Notes: generated by a model from the sequence alone, not told the origin. Shown: positions 34,617 through 44,163, counted from the first letter of the stretch. The stretch is 64,000 nt of DNA from Clostridia bacterium (GCA_017411805.1 JAFQPI010000055.1:23857-87856); one strand, 5' to 3'. A program made the numbers and translations.

Positions 34617-35727
34617 ATTTATACATCCGCTGCAGCTTGATCGCTATTTCCTCCATCCTCGGGTAGCAAGCCTCGAAGAATTTTTTATAGCAATCGCAGA
34701 AGCGATTCAGAGAGGGCGTACCGTCAGTTATCGGTTCGCGCTCGCGGCGGCAGCCACCGCGGCAGAGAGGATACCAATAGCACTCGCGGCATTCCTCGTT
34801 TCGATAAGTGGAAACGCCGACGAATTTTTTTGCCATATCCCCGCCTATGAGCTCCGAGAAAGAATTTTCGTTGATATTGCCGAGCTTCCATTCGTCAAGA
34901 ACGTAGAAATCACAGGGGAAAACGCTTCCGTCGCCTTCAACAACCGTGTAGCAGGTGCAAACACCCGCCATAGCGCAGTTTTCGGGAGGTCTGCCGAGAA
35001 GCATGCCGATATAGTTGTCAAAATTACGAACGCTTATCGGCTTGCCCGCACAGAAATCTTTGTAGTACTCATTGAAGGTCACCTTAAGAAACTCTGTATA
35101 ACGCTCCGGTGTCAGCGAGAAAATCTTTTTTTCGCCGTCAAAGGAATCAAGACAGGGAATGAACTGAATGTATCCGTATCCTTTTAGAGCATCGTAGACC
35201 TTCTTTGGAGAACGCGCGATAAAATTGTTGACAACGCAGAGGATGTTGAATTCAACGCCGTGCTTTTTGAACATGCGCGCAGCTTTTTCAACTTTTGAGA
35301 AGGTGCCCTTGCCCGCCGCGTCAACACGGAGTGAATCGTGGATATCCTTCGTGCCGTCAAGAGAAAGTCCGACGAGGAATTTGTTATCCGCCAGGAATTC
35401 AGCCCATTCCTCATCGATTATATATCCGTTCGTTTGTATTGCATTCTGAACGGGAATCTTTTTGACGTTGTATTTATTTTCAAATTCGAGCAGCTTACGG
35501 TAAAAATCAAGACCCGCAAGGGTCGGCTCCCCGCCTTGAAAGGCGAAGGTTGCCGAGCCGCTTGCATAATCAAATGCTTTTTTGACCAGATTTTCAAGTG
35601 TCTCTTCCGACATAATGCCGTAAGATTTTACCTCGCGGTTTCCCACAATGTCGGCATAAAAGCAATATTTACACCGCATATTGCAAAGAGACGATGCGGG
35701 CTTTATAAGAACGCTGATAGGAGGCAA
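34615..35727 (-). CDS. Anaerobic sulfatase-maturase-type radical SAM/SPASM enzyme
   Basis: A 370-residue iron-sulfur enzyme that in its family oxidises an active-site Cys/Ser of sulfatases to formylglycine. The radical SAM motif CNMRCKYC (Cys15, 19, 22) follows the typical LIKPASSLCN start. Next come AFQGGEPTLAG and NAIQTNGY, then a SPASM-type C-terminus with CTCYTVVEGDGSVFPCDFY and CYWYPLCRGGCRRERE. The TTG start has GAGGTGA seven bases upstream. It begins 12 bp after the lacZ stop, so they share a transcript. No sulfatase is visible, so its target lies elsewhere. A peptide-modifying role remains possible. Confidence 0.88.
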   Translation of the reverse strand: MPPISVLIKPASSLCNMRCKYCFYADIVGNREVKSYGIMSEETLENLVKKAFDYASGSATFAFQGGEPTLAGLDFYRKLLEFENKYNVKKIPVQNAIQTNGYIIDEEWAEFLADNKFLVGLSLDGTKDIHDSLRVDAAGKGTFSKVEKAARMFKKHGVEFNILCVVNNFIARSPKKVYDALKGYGYIQFIPCLDSFDGEKKIFSLTPERYTEFLKVTFNEYYKDFCAGKPISVRNFDNYIGMLLGRPPENCAMAGVCTCYTVVEGDGSVFPCDFYVLDEWKLGNINENSFSELIGGDMAKKFVGVSTYRNEECRECYWYPLCRGGCRREREPITDGTPSLNRFCDCYKKFFEACYPRMEEIAIKLQRMYK

Positions 35728-35739
35728 AATATCACCTCG

Positions 35740-38700
35740 TCAGTTGAGCTTTGAAAAAGGATCGACGTTGCCGAGGACTGCGGGCATGATTCGGAATTTG
35801 AATGTGAATTCCTTCTCCGAGAATCTGAATTCGGGAAGCAGGGAGGGACCGCAGGAATTCGAACCGATGCCCGTGTGTCTGTAGTCGATGTTTACAACGG
35901 TTTCCTTCTTGGGAACAAGCTCGTAGTCGTGCTTGGTGCTTGCAAGCTGATGGGGTGTGAAGTGCGAGCAGTTGAAGGAGATCGGCTTGCCGTCTGCAAC
36001 TACGAGCAGACCGTGGCGGCTTTCGTTAGTTACTGCAACCCATTCGGTATCGGCGTGCGCCATATTCTCCTGAGGACGGACGTAGGGCTCGAAATGGTCG
36101 CAAACCTTCGAGGTGAAGTATCCGAGATATGAGGAATTACGGAGGTCGACGTAGCTCTCACCGGGACCCATTCCGAAGTATTCGAGCTTCTCGTTGCCCT
36201 CGGGCATCTCAAACTGGAGACCGAAGCGGGGAAGAGGAGGCAGATTCTCGCCAACCTTGACGTCCATCTTTACAGAAAGCTCGCCTGTGGATGCAACGGT
36301 GTATTCAGCCTCGATCTTTGCCGTGGGAGCAAGAAGCTTTGCGCCGAGCGAGAGAGAAGCCTTGATAACCGCGCAGGTATCGGTAGATTCAAGAGAAACC
36401 GAATAGCACTTCACTGCGGTTCTGTCAAATCCGCAATTAAACCAATCGTTCTTGATACGGCGGTCGTTGTCCGTGGGTGCGCGGAATACGGTGGGAGTCA
36501 TGGGCGAGGAGATCATATCCTTGCCGTTGTCCTTGATAGCCGCGATAAGACCGCAGGTCTTGCAGAACTTGTATGAGGTCTCGCCTACAGTCACAAGGAT
36601 AGCCTTGTCATTCTCGCAAACGCTTACCTTGTTTGTCTTAACTGCTTCGTCGCCTGAAACTCTCTCTGCAGCCTCGATCACTTCCTGATGGAATCCAACC
36701 TCGAAGCCTGCGGGAGCCCAAGGAGTGGACTTGATCTGACGCACAGAGAAGTTGATAGTGCAGATACCATCGAGCTTGAGACCCTCAAGATCGAGCTTAT
36801 ATTTTCTCGAACGCTGAGGCGCAACCTTCAGCTCGGAGATCATGCCGTCGCGTACGATCTTGCCGTCGCATTCAACAGACCAGTAGAGCGAAAGATCTTC
36901 AAGAGAAGTATAGTAACGGCGGCTCTTGATTCTGAAGGAACCGTCAGCGGTAACCTCGCTGATGACGAAGGGCTTGAGCACTGCCTTGTGCTCCTTGATA
37001 CCCGTGTGAGGACGGCGGTCGGGATAAACGAGACCGTCAACGCAGAAGTTTCCGTCGTGCGGGAAGTCGCCGAAATCTCCGCCGTAAACGTAGTGCGGAT
37101 CACGGTAAATATCGTCGCCGGTTGCAACAGAGTGGTCAATGAATTCCCAAACGCATCCGCCGAAGAAGTGGTCGTTAGCGTAAATGAGATCCCAGTACTG
37201 CTTGAGGTCGCCGGGGCCGAGACCCATTGCGTGGCAGTATTCGCAGAGGAAGTAAGGCTTGGTATATTTCTTATCTGCGAGATATTCCTTCATTTCATCG
37301 AAAGAGGGATACATACGGCTTGAAACATCGTACCAATCAAGCTCGTAAAAGCCTGCGTATTTTTCAGCGTCTTTGATAACCTTTGAGCGTGTTGCGGGAT
37401 TCCAAAGTCTTCTCGATGCATCCTCGCAGTGAATGATTGCGCCGGGCATACGGGACTTGATGTAATCGGACATCTTTTCCTGATTCTCGCCGAGACCCGA
37501 TTCGTTTCCGAGCGACCACATAATGATCGAGGGATGGTTCTTGTCGCGCTCAAACATACGCTGTACGCGGTCGAGAAGCGACTCGGTCCAAGCCTCCTCG
37601 CGGGAGAAGAAATCCCAGTCGCCGACTCTCTGCATACCGTGAGTCTCGTAGTCGGTTTCGTCACAGACGAAGAATCCGAGCTTGTCGCAAAGAGTGTAGA
37701 ATCGGGGATCATTAGGATAGTGGCTGGTACGGATCATATTGAAGTTGTAACGCTTGAGAATATAGAGATCCTCGAGCATATGATCTGTGGGAGTAGCCGA
37801 GCCGAGAATGGGATGGCTATCGTGGCGGTTTGCGCCGTGAACCTTGACCTTCTGACCGTTGATGTAAACGATGCGGTTCTTGATCTCGATGGTTCTGAAG
37901 CCTACGTACTGAACGATGTATTCTTCGCCGCACTTGATAACGAGAGTGTAAAGCTCGGGCTTCTCATCGCTCCAGAGCTTTGGGTGAGCAACGAGCATTT
38001 CAAATGCGCCGCTTCCGTCAAGCGTGATAGATCCGCCGCTTTCCTCCAGACCCTTGGGATCAAGAAGCTTGTAGTCGATCTGTGCCTTACCCGTAAGCTC
38101 TGCCTCAACCTTGAGCACAGCCTGAGTGTACTTCGCGTTGATACTCTGGCGGCAGTAAAGATCCGAGATGTGAGCGGTGTCGCGCGCAAGGAGGTAAACC
38201 TCACGGAAAATTCCGGAGTAGCGGAACTTGTCCTGATCCTCAAGATAGGAGCCGTCGCACCATTTGAAAACAAGAACCTTGATGGTGTTCTTGCCCGCGT
38301 GAAGCTTGTCGGTGATCTTGAATTCGCTGGTCATATGGCTGACCTGGCTGTATCCTACGAACTCGTCGTTGACGTAAAGATAGAAGCAGGAATCAACACC
38401 CTCGAAGTTGACGTAGATCTCCTTTCCGCCGAGATAATCCTCGGTAAGCTCAAAGCTGCGAGCATAAAGAGCCGAAGGATTTGCATCGGGTACGTGGGGA
38501 GGTTCAACGGGGTAGGGGTAGTTTACGTTGGTGTAGTTGGGGGTATCGTATCCCTTGCCGAGAACGGTCTGCCAGGAGCGCGGAACCGTCATCTTGTCAA
38601 ATCCGCAGGTGCAGAAGCCTTCTGCGGTGAAGTCCTCGATCATCGAGGGGACGGGATAGAATTTGAAATCCCAATCGCCGCAGAGCGAGAAGAAGCGCGC

Positions 38701-38826
38701 ACTTGCCGCACGGTTGTCGGTCAGAGCGGATGCCTCGCTGTGGTAAGGAACGAAATAAGCGCGAGGCTTTTCACAGCCGTAATGCAGAACTTCCTGGGAT
38801 TTGTGGAATTTGTATTCAAAGCTCAT
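35740..38826 (-). CDS. lacZ: Beta-galactosidase, glycoside hydrolase family 2 (LacZ type)
   Basis: Cytoplasmic enzyme of 1028 residues (E. coli LacZ has 1024) with no signal peptide. It has GH2 sugar-binding and Ig domains, a TIM barrel with the acid/base Glu in WSLGNESG (about residue 440) and the nucleophile Glu in FLCEYCHAMG (about 530), then the Bgal small-chain domain with FGLQFEMP, YFGMGPGESYVDLR and HTGIGSNSCGP. It probably cleaves lactose or galactosides imported by a sugar transporter; direct linkage to the CUT1 system is not shown. The promoter and AAGGAG site are clear. Several antisense ORFs over it are shadows. Confidence 0.95.
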   Translation of the reverse strand: MSFEYKFHKSQEVLHYGCEKPRAYFVPYHSEASALTDNRAASARFFSLCGDWDFKFYPVPSMIEDFTAEGFCTCGFDKMTVPRSWQTVLGKGYDTPNYTNVNYPYPVEPPHVPDANPSALYARSFELTEDYLGGKEIYVNFEGVDSCFYLYVNDEFVGYSQVSHMTSEFKITDKLHAGKNTIKVLVFKWCDGSYLEDQDKFRYSGIFREVYLLARDTAHISDLYCRQSINAKYTQAVLKVEAELTGKAQIDYKLLDPKGLEESGGSITLDGSGAFEMLVAHPKLWSDEKPELYTLVIKCGEEYIVQYVGFRTIEIKNRIVYINGQKVKVHGANRHDSHPILGSATPTDHMLEDLYILKRYNFNMIRTSHYPNDPRFYTLCDKLGFFVCDETDYETHGMQRVGDWDFFSREEAWTESLLDRVQRMFERDKNHPSIIMWSLGNESGLGENQEKMSDYIKSRMPGAIIHCEDASRRLWNPATRSKVIKDAEKYAGFYELDWYDVSSRMYPSFDEMKEYLADKKYTKPYFLCEYCHAMGLGPGDLKQYWDLIYANDHFFGGCVWEFIDHSVATGDDIYRDPHYVYGGDFGDFPHDGNFCVDGLVYPDRRPHTGIKEHKAVLKPFVISEVTADGSFRIKSRRYYTSLEDLSLYWSVECDGKIVRDGMISELKVAPQRSRKYKLDLEGLKLDGICTINFSVRQIKSTPWAPAGFEVGFHQEVIEAAERVSGDEAVKTNKVSVCENDKAILVTVGETSYKFCKTCGLIAAIKDNGKDMISSPMTPTVFRAPTDNDRRIKNDWFNCGFDRTAVKCYSVSLESTDTCAVIKASLSLGAKLLAPTAKIEAEYTVASTGELSVKMDVKVGENLPPLPRFGLQFEMPEGNEKLEYFGMGPGESYVDLRNSSYLGYFTSKVCDHFEPYVRPQENMAHADTEWVAVTNESRHGLLVVADGKPISFNCSHFTPHQLASTKHDYELVPKKETVVNIDYRHTGIGSNSCGPSLLPEFRFSEKEFTFKFRIMPAVLGNVDPFSKLN

Positions 38827-38864
38827 ATTGTGATCTCCTTGAACGTATATTTTTAATTGATATA

Positions 38865-38893
38865 ATTATCTCATATTTTAAGATGAATGTCAA
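38865..38893 (-). promoter_or_regulatory. Sigma-A promoter of lacZ-maturase operon
   Basis: On the minus strand, TTGACA (38893-38888), 17-bp spacer, GATAAT (38870-38865). It is divergent from the plus-strand promoter 33 bp away, so one regulator could affect both. Confidence 0.83.
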
Positions 38894-38925
38894 GATGAAA
38901 ACAGAAAATACTTGTTGTAAAATTC

Positions 38926-38954
38926 TTGACAAGCTTTGATTGGTATGGTATAAT
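38926..38954 (+). promoter_or_regulatory. Consensus sigma-A promoter, divergent from lacZ
   Basis: TTGACA (38926-38931), 17-bp spacer, TATAAT (38949-38954). GGAGG follows at 38963-38967. Confidence 0.9.
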
Positions 38955-38973
38955 GCAAATATGGAGGTGAAAC

Positions 38974-39414
38974 TTGGTGCAAAATACATATTGGACTTTG
39001 TTCGTAATAGCATTGTTTACAATAATCGCTTCGATCGCATTTATCGTATTGATATCGATTTTGCTCTCAAAAGGTAAACTCGGCAAAAAATATTTTGTGG
39101 GCGCCTCGATAGCACTTTCGTTCGCGATATTCTTGGGAATCTATATTCTTGTTCCCTGCGTCAAGGATTTTGAGTACGCGGTAAGCGGTACATATATTGA
39201 GGACAAAATGACAGCGATCGAGTTCACCTATGCTAATGACAATCTCGACGGCAACGGCATAACGCAGTACGCCAAGCCAAAATTTTTAGTCGAACGCACG
39301 GGACAATATATCGTTCTCTTTGCCACGGATATTGAATTGGGAAAGCAGTATATCGTCAGGTATTATCCCAATACAAAAATCTGTGAAGTTACGGAATTGG
39401 GTAATCAGCAATAG
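38974..39414 (+). CDS. Small two-span membrane protein, unknown function
   Basis: About 146 residues. Either TTG 38974 or GTG 38977 can be the start, since GGAGG is 6 or 9 bases away. Two hydrophobic spans (about 9-31 and 43-62) are followed by an outer beta-rich domain of about 80 residues ending YYPNTKICEVTELGNQQ. I do not recognise the family. It is the first gene of a short plus-strand unit with two lipoprotein-like genes. Confidence 0.62.
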   Translation: MVQNTYWTLFVIALFTIIASIAFIVLISILLSKGKLGKKYFVGASIALSFAIFLGIYILVPCVKDFEYAVSGTYIEDKMTAIEFTYANDNLDGNGITQYAKPKFLVERTGQYIVLFATDIELGKQYIVRYYPNTKICEVTELGNQQ

Positions 39415-39421
39415 GAGATCC

Positions 39422-40039
39422 ATGATATATCATTATTTTTTACATTGCTTATGCTTCTCGCCTTATCCTCCTGCTCTGTGGTAGATTACCCGTTAAGCGA
39501 CGAGAGCAGAGCCGTGGTAACGCTTGAGGTGATCGTACACGCAGTTAACGATAACGATGCAGAGGAGTTGGCTTACCTTTTTTCATATAATGTACTTACA
39601 GAAAAGTCTGATCTGCTTGATACTTCAAAGGATTTTATCGAGTTTGTCGGCGGAAAAATAATTACGTATTCCAATCCGGCAAGACAACGGCATTTCCTCG
39701 TATGAAGAATTTGAATATGGTAAGATACGCAAAGAGATCCAGTACTCTGTTACAGTAGAAACCACTGCGGGGAAGTATCATATTGCCATTCTTGAGTGTG
39801 TAACCGACGATTTTGATGAAGAAAACGTAGGCGTAATATCGATTTATATAATCAAAGCGGAGAATTGGCAGAATGATCACGTCTATCGCGGTGACGGAAA
39901 TTGGACTCCCGGAATAAACATTGAAAAAGGAGAGATTGAAAATGAAGAAATCAGTAATAGTAATTTTATTAGTTCTATCCTTGCTGATCCCCACAACCTC
40001 ATGCTCCGCGCCGAATACTATCGAAGTCGCATCAAATGA
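39422..40039 (+). pseudogene. DUF5104-like lipoprotein gene with two frameshifts
   Basis: The reading frame is broken twice. A good ATG (39422, after AGGAG) leads into a lipoprotein signal only if one T is added to the T6 run at 39436-39441; this gives a signal ending LLALSSC. The middle (to about 39676) then reads VTLEVIVHAVNDNDAEELAYLF, split here by family as VTLEVIVHAVND and AEELAYLF. At about 39676 the frame must shift again: removing one C from TCCGG continues as RQDNGISSYEEFEYGKIRKE through ISIYIIKAENW. The composite matches DUF5104 lipoproteins of Clostridia. The last frame runs on to 40039 over the next gene. Either a decaying gene or two assembly errors. Confidence 0.7.
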
Positions 40040-40784
40040 TTATATGGATCTGACAAAAATGACACCGGGGGAGTTTGACAAGGACCTTTGCTCGTATTAT
40101 GTTTTGGCAAATTATAAATGGCATAATTACAGTTGCCGACTGTCGGTCGAAAACGGAAAACTGTTTGTCAGCAACGAAAGAGCAGATATGCCCTATGAAC
40201 AGCATGAAATGTTCAACCATGGTTATCTTCTCGGAACAAATTATGGAGAGTTCAGCGGATGGGTGAGATGGTGTCTTCAGGAAGAACTGATATATCCGGA
40301 AGGCAAACGACCTACAGTAGAGGAAACAGTGTTGTCAGACGAAAATTGCCGCTTTATCATCAGACTTGAGAGAGAGACAGATTGTGCTTTCGTGGTTCTC
40401 GATACGGTTTGTATGATGGACGATTATGAAGCTGACACGCTTGTTTATAGATTTGAACGAATCCGTGCAGGTTCGGATTATGATTATTCTCTCGAATTCA
40501 CCGAGATCGCTTCTCTCGGCGGAGATTGCACCGCATATTTTAACAGCATAGAGGAAGAATGTGTGTATCTTGCCACGGATTGCGGAATATACAAATTGAA
40601 TTACGACGGAGCGGTTGAAACCGTGGTTGAAGAGGAATACTTTCGGTATATGGTGGAGATCACCTCGATCGTTCTTTATGAAGGCGAAATATACTGCAGC
40701 TCTCCCCTTGGTATTTACCGCTACAATCCCGAAACCGACGAATCACTTTGGTATCCGATGAATTACGAAAAATATGCAGAATAG
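39942..40784 (+). CDS. Lipoprotein of unknown function
   Basis: A 280-residue protein; ATG at 39942 with AAGGAGAG upstream. It has a lipoprotein signal (MKKSVIVILLVLSLL, lipobox TTSC at about residue 21). The mature part is mixed alpha/beta and ends with repeats that read like propeller blades (VYLATDCGIYKLNYDG and IYCSSPLGIYRYNPETDE). I infer a small beta-propeller-like sensor or binding domain. It lies directly behind the frameshifted DUF5104-like gene, probably co-transcribed, and is followed by a strong palindrome. Confidence 0.65.
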   Translation: MKKSVIVILLVLSLLIPTTSCSAPNTIEVASNDYMDLTKMTPGEFDKDLCSYYVLANYKWHNYSCRLSVENGKLFVSNERADMPYEQHEMFNHGYLLGTNYGEFSGWVRWCLQEELIYPEGKRPTVEETVLSDENCRFIIRLERETDCAFVVLDTVCMMDDYEADTLVYRFERIRAGSDYDYSLEFTEIASLGGDCTAYFNSIEEECVYLATDCGIYKLNYDGAVETVVEEEYFRYMVEITSIVLYEGEIYCSSPLGIYRYNPETDESLWYPMNYEKYAE

Positions 40785-40825
40785 AATCAAGCACCGATGC
40801 GAACGCATCGGTGCTTGATTCTATT
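40780..40825. terminator. Long perfect hairpin between convergent genes
   Basis: A stem of about 22 bp, AATAGAATCAAGCACCGATGC pairing with GCATCGGTGCTTGATTCTATT around GAAC. It sits between the plus-strand lipoprotein and the minus-strand DUF1667 gene. There is no long T run on either side, so it may act as a bidirectional terminator or as 3'-end protection. Confidence 0.8.
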
Positions 40826-41174
40826 AAAGATCTCTTGCAGCCACGAAGGGAATACCCGTGCCGCAGATATCTTCTATTACGATATCGCCGACTCTGACGG
40901 GAGCCTGAAGCTCAACGTCGTTGAGAAGCTCCATTGCCGCAAAGATGAGTCCCTTCGGTATGGGAGCGGCGGTCTTGACGGGACAGCGCGAATAGATCGC
41001 GCCACGCACCTTGACCGTGGAGGTGATAACTCTTGTCGGAGCGGTCAGCTCCTTTTTGCCGTATTCGGCGCCGCGGGGACAAGCGTTGCCGGTTACCGAA
41101 TAGCCGTTTTCCTCGTCTACCTTAAGATGACAGCCCTTGGGGCAAACTATACAAATAAGCTCTTTCATCTTCAT
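40824..41174 (-). CDS. DUF1667 protein of the GlpA-like oxidoreductase operon
   Basis: A 116-residue protein with the DUF1667 pattern: CIVCPKGCHLKV near the N-terminus, then GNACPRGAEYG and SRCPVKT, four conserved cysteine positions likely holding a metal or Fe-S cluster. It is the third gene of the minus-strand operon, 5 bp after the FAD oxidoreductase. In many Clostridia and spirochaetes, this protein accompanies a GlpA-like dehydrogenase and an FAD/NAD oxidoreductase as a three-part system. ATG at 41174 or 41168 could start it. Confidence 0.88.
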   Translation of the reverse strand: MKMKELICIVCPKGCHLKVDEENGYSVTGNACPRGAEYGKKELTAPTRVITSTVKVRGAIYSRCPVKTAAPIPKGLIFAAMELLNDVELQAPVRVGDIVIEDICGTGIPFVAARDL

Positions 41175-41179
41175 TTACC

Positions 41180-42448
41180 TCAGCTTTCTGCATCTTCGAC
41201 CGAGATCTCAAGGGAATCGCCGCAGCGGTCAAGAAGCACCTTCGGGATCGAGATCTTTTCCATCTCGCCCGGAGCCATATGCTCGCGCTTGAATTTTGCA
41301 ATCTCGTTGCCGTCCGACTTGACGCGGATGACGGAATTTCCTCTGACCTTGTTGGTACGGAAGAATATCTCGACGTTCTTTTCGATATTGTCGGGTCTGA
41401 TCTTTTGGGGAACCGTGTAGTTGACGCCGGGCTTTGTGACGACGTTGATGACACGGCCGCCGACTCTCTTGCCGAGTGCGTATTCAGCCGCAGCCGCACC
41501 CGCGCGGATGCTTTCGCCCGTTACGAAGTCAACGAGGTCGTGAACGTGAACTACGTTGCCCGATGCAAAGATACCCTCGACAGAGGTCTGCATGTTCTCG
41601 TAAACGTATGCGCCGCGGGTTCTGCCGTCAATATCAACGCCCGCACGGATCGAGATCTCGTTTTCGGGAATAAGACCGACGGAGAGGAGCACGGTGTCGC
41701 ACTCGAATTCGATCTCGGTGCCGGGAATGGGAGTGAATCCGTCAACCTCGCTGATGACGACCTTTTCAACTCTCGTCTTACCGATGATGTTGGTGATCGT
41801 GTGAGAGAGATAAAGCGGAATGTTGTAGTCGTTGAGACACTGAACGATATTTCTGTTCAGACCGTTCGAGTAGGGGCAAAGCTCGACGACCGCAAGAACC
41901 TTTGCGCCCTCGAGGGTCATACGTCTTGCCATAATAAGACCGATATCGCCCGAACCGAGGATAACGACTTTTTTGCCGGGCATATAGCCTTCAATGTTAA
42001 CGTATCTCTGTGCCGTGCCTGCGGTGAGAATACCCGAGGAACGGTCGCCGGGGATCTCGATCGCGCCGCGCGTTCTCTCGCGGCAACCCATACATAGCAC
42101 GATCGCGTCAGCCTTGATAGCCTGATAACCGTACTGCTGGCTTGCGCACTTGACGATCTTTTCGGGAGTGATCTCAAGAACCATCGTGTCGACCATAATA
42201 TCGGCGCGTGTGCCCTTGACCATATCTGCAAATCTGCCCGCGTATTCGGGACCTGTCAGCTCCTCCTTGAAGTAGTGGAGTCCGAAGCCGTTGTGAACAC
42301 ACTGATTGAGAATACCGCCAACCTCGCGGTCACGCTCGATGATGAGGACCTTTCGCGCACCGTTCCGGCAAGCAGAATAAGCCGCGGCAAGGCCTGCGGG
42401 ACCTCCGCCGACGATGACGACTTCATAATGCTTATCGTAGTTCATCAT
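41180..42448 (-). CDS. FAD/NAD(P)-dependent oxidoreductase, second subunit of GlpA-like operon
   Basis: A 422-residue pyridine-nucleotide-disulfide-type flavoprotein. The FAD dinucleotide motif is VVIVGGGPAGLAAAYSA near the N-terminus. A second Rossmann motif, VVILGSGDIGLIMARRM, binds NAD(P). The region GVDIDGRTRGAYVYEN ... EGIFASGNVVHVHDL is the second FAD motif. No redox-active CxxC is seen in the usual place. The gene overlaps its upstream neighbour by 4 bp. It probably passes electrons between the GlpA-like subunit and NAD or a carrier (inference). Confidence 0.88.
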   Translation of the reverse strand: MMNYDKHYEVVIVGGGPAGLAAAYSACRNGARKVLIIERDREVGGILNQCVHNGFGLHYFKEELTGPEYAGRFADMVKGTRADIMVDTMVLEITPEKIVKCASQQYGYQAIKADAIVLCMGCRERTRGAIEIPGDRSSGILTAGTAQRYVNIEGYMPGKKVVILGSGDIGLIMARRMTLEGAKVLAVVELCPYSNGLNRNIVQCLNDYNIPLYLSHTITNIIGKTRVEKVVISEVDGFTPIPGTEIEFECDTVLLSVGLIPENEISIRAGVDIDGRTRGAYVYENMQTSVEGIFASGNVVHVHDLVDFVTGESIRAGAAAAEYALGKRVGGRVINVVTKPGVNYTVPQKIRPDNIEKNVEIFFRTNKVRGNSVIRVKSDGNEIAKFKREHMAPGEMEKISIPKVLLDRCGDSLEISVEDAES

Positions 42449-43884
42449 TTCTTCTTGCCCTCCTTTGTGCGTCCTGTGAGGATATAAGTCTTGTTTTCAT
42501 CCATGAGAATATCTACGGGAGACATACCGAGCTCACGTGCGAGTATTTCATGAACCCTGGGACCGCAAAATCCGCCCTGACAGCGACCCATACCGGTGTT
42601 GCAGCGTCTCTTGACAGCGTCGATCGAGAAGGGAACGATGGGACGGTTGATCGCGTCAACGATCTCGCCCTCGGTAACGCTCTCGCAGCGGCAGATGATG
42701 CGTCCGTAGAGAGGGTTGCGAGCGATGAGAGTGCGTCTCTGCTCGTCGTTCATATTGCGGAAACGGACAACACGGCGGCTGTTGACGTAGTTGACCTTCT
42801 TGTTCATAACAAGTCCCGCCTTTTTGAGCAGCTTGATAGCCTCCATTGCGATAGCGGGAGCGGCGGTAAGACCGGGAGACTTGATTCCCGCAAGAGCGAT
42901 GAAGTGCGGGCAGGTCTCGAGCTCCTTGATGTAGAATTCGTCAAACTGAGTATTCGGACGAACGCCCGCATACTCGTGAATGATCTCGCGGAAGTTGATG
43001 CCGGGAACAGATTTCAGACCCTTCTGCTTGAGCTCCGGAAGGGTTACGGCATCGGTTGCAACACTCTCGGAATCGGTAACCTCAAATGCATCAGGTCCGA
43101 CGATGAGGTTGCCGTGAACGGTGGGAGCAACGAGAACGCCCTTGCCGTTTTTATTGGGACAGCAGAAGATTACCGAGTTGACTCGCTTGCCTTCCGACTT
43201 GTCCATGACGTAGTACTGACCGCTGAGGTTTCGGGGAACGAGAGTGGTGTCGCCGACCATCGAGTTGATCTTCGGTGCGCTTGCGCCTGCGGCATTGATT
43301 ATGTATCTTGCCTCGTAAACGTCTCGGTTGGTCGAAACGCGGAAGATGTCGCCCTTCTTCTTGATCGCGCGGACCTTGTTCTCACGGTGGAGAACAACTC
43401 CGTTGGTGACGGCTACCTCAGCCATTGCGATAGCATAGCCCCAAGGATCGACGATAGCGGAATCCTCGGAGTAGAGCGCGCCGACGACCTCCTTTGAGAT
43501 CTCGGGCTCGAGCTCGCGGACTTCGTCACCCGTGAGGATCTTTACGTTAACGCCGTTTGCGATTCCACGCTCGTAAAGCTTATGAACGGTCTCCATTTCC
43601 TCCTCTGCAAAAGCGAGAACGAAGGAAGGACAGGGGCGGTATTCGACGTCAAGCTTCTCGCAAATATCCTTTGCAAGTTTGAGTCCGAGGGTGTTGAGCC
43701 TTGCCATCTGAGTCTCGGGAAGCGGGTCAAAGCCTGCGTGAAGGATCGCGCTGTTCGCCTTGGTCGCGCCGTTTGCAACGTCGTTGTACTTTTCCAGAAT
43801 ACCGACCGAAAGCTGGTATTTTGAAAGCTCATAGGCAACAGCCGAGCCGACAATGCCCGCGCCGATGATCAATACGTCATACAT
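42445..43884 (-). CDS. GlpA-like FAD-dependent dehydrogenase with BFD-type [2Fe-2S] C-terminus
   Basis: A 479-residue flavoprotein. It has an FAD motif at the start (VLIIGAGIVGSAVAYELSKY), a DAO-family catalytic body (residues 1-370), and a C-terminal BFD-like domain with IICRCESVTEGEIVDAI and CNTGMGRCQGGFCGPR, the cysteines of a [2Fe-2S] site. This layout matches the anaerobic glycerol-3-phosphate dehydrogenase GlpA family, but related L-2-hydroxyglutarate oxidases look similar, so the substrate is uncertain. It leads the operon, and its promoter lies about 40 bp upstream. Confidence 0.88.
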   Translation of the reverse strand: MYDVLIIGAGIVGSAVAYELSKYQLSVGILEKYNDVANGATKANSAILHAGFDPLPETQMARLNTLGLKLAKDICEKLDVEYRPCPSFVLAFAEEEMETVHKLYERGIANGVNVKILTGDEVRELEPEISKEVVGALYSEDSAIVDPWGYAIAMAEVAVTNGVVLHRENKVRAIKKKGDIFRVSTNRDVYEARYIINAAGASAPKINSMVGDTTLVPRNLSGQYYVMDKSEGKRVNSVIFCCPNKNGKGVLVAPTVHGNLIVGPDAFEVTDSESVATDAVTLPELKQKGLKSVPGINFREIIHEYAGVRPNTQFDEFYIKELETCPHFIALAGIKSPGLTAAPAIAMEAIKLLKKAGLVMNKKVNYVNSRRVVRFRNMNDEQRRTLIARNPLYGRIICRCESVTEGEIVDAINRPIVPFSIDAVKRRCNTGMGRCQGGFCGPRVHEILARELGMSPVDILMDENKTYILTGRTKEGKKK

Positions 43885-43924
43885 TATATTTCTCCTTACA
43901 GAATGATTAATAAGTGTAACTTCT

Positions 43925-43952
43925 ATTTTATCATATAAAAAATATTTGTCAA
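43925..43952 (-). promoter_or_regulatory. Promoter of the GlpA-like operon
   Basis: On the minus strand, TTGACA (43952-43947), 16-bp spacer, TAAAAT (43930-43925). Confidence 0.72.
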
Positions 43953-44134
43953 GGATAAAAGCGACACAAAAAGTAAAATTTTATACGCAAGATTGTTAAT
44001 ATATAGTTCACGAATCGGTTTTTACTCCAAAAGCTGACAATAATCTGTAACCCTCTTGACAAATAGCTTAAAAATATGATAAAACCAATTCGGATTCGGA
44101 TTGCGAGGACGTCTTTTTATATGACAAAAAACTC

Positions 44135-44163
44135 TTTACAAATCCCATATTTTGTGGTATAAT
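44135..44163 (+). promoter_or_regulatory. Sigma-A promoter for the 31-residue ORF and pseudouridine synthase
   Basis: TTTACA (44135-44140), 17-bp spacer, TATAAT (44158-44163). Confidence 0.85.

Noticed and set aside
37429-38856. 475-residue plus-strand open frame over lacZ
   Set aside because: Mirror of lacZ. The minus-strand frame has the GH2 catalytic motifs and promoter; this one has neither.
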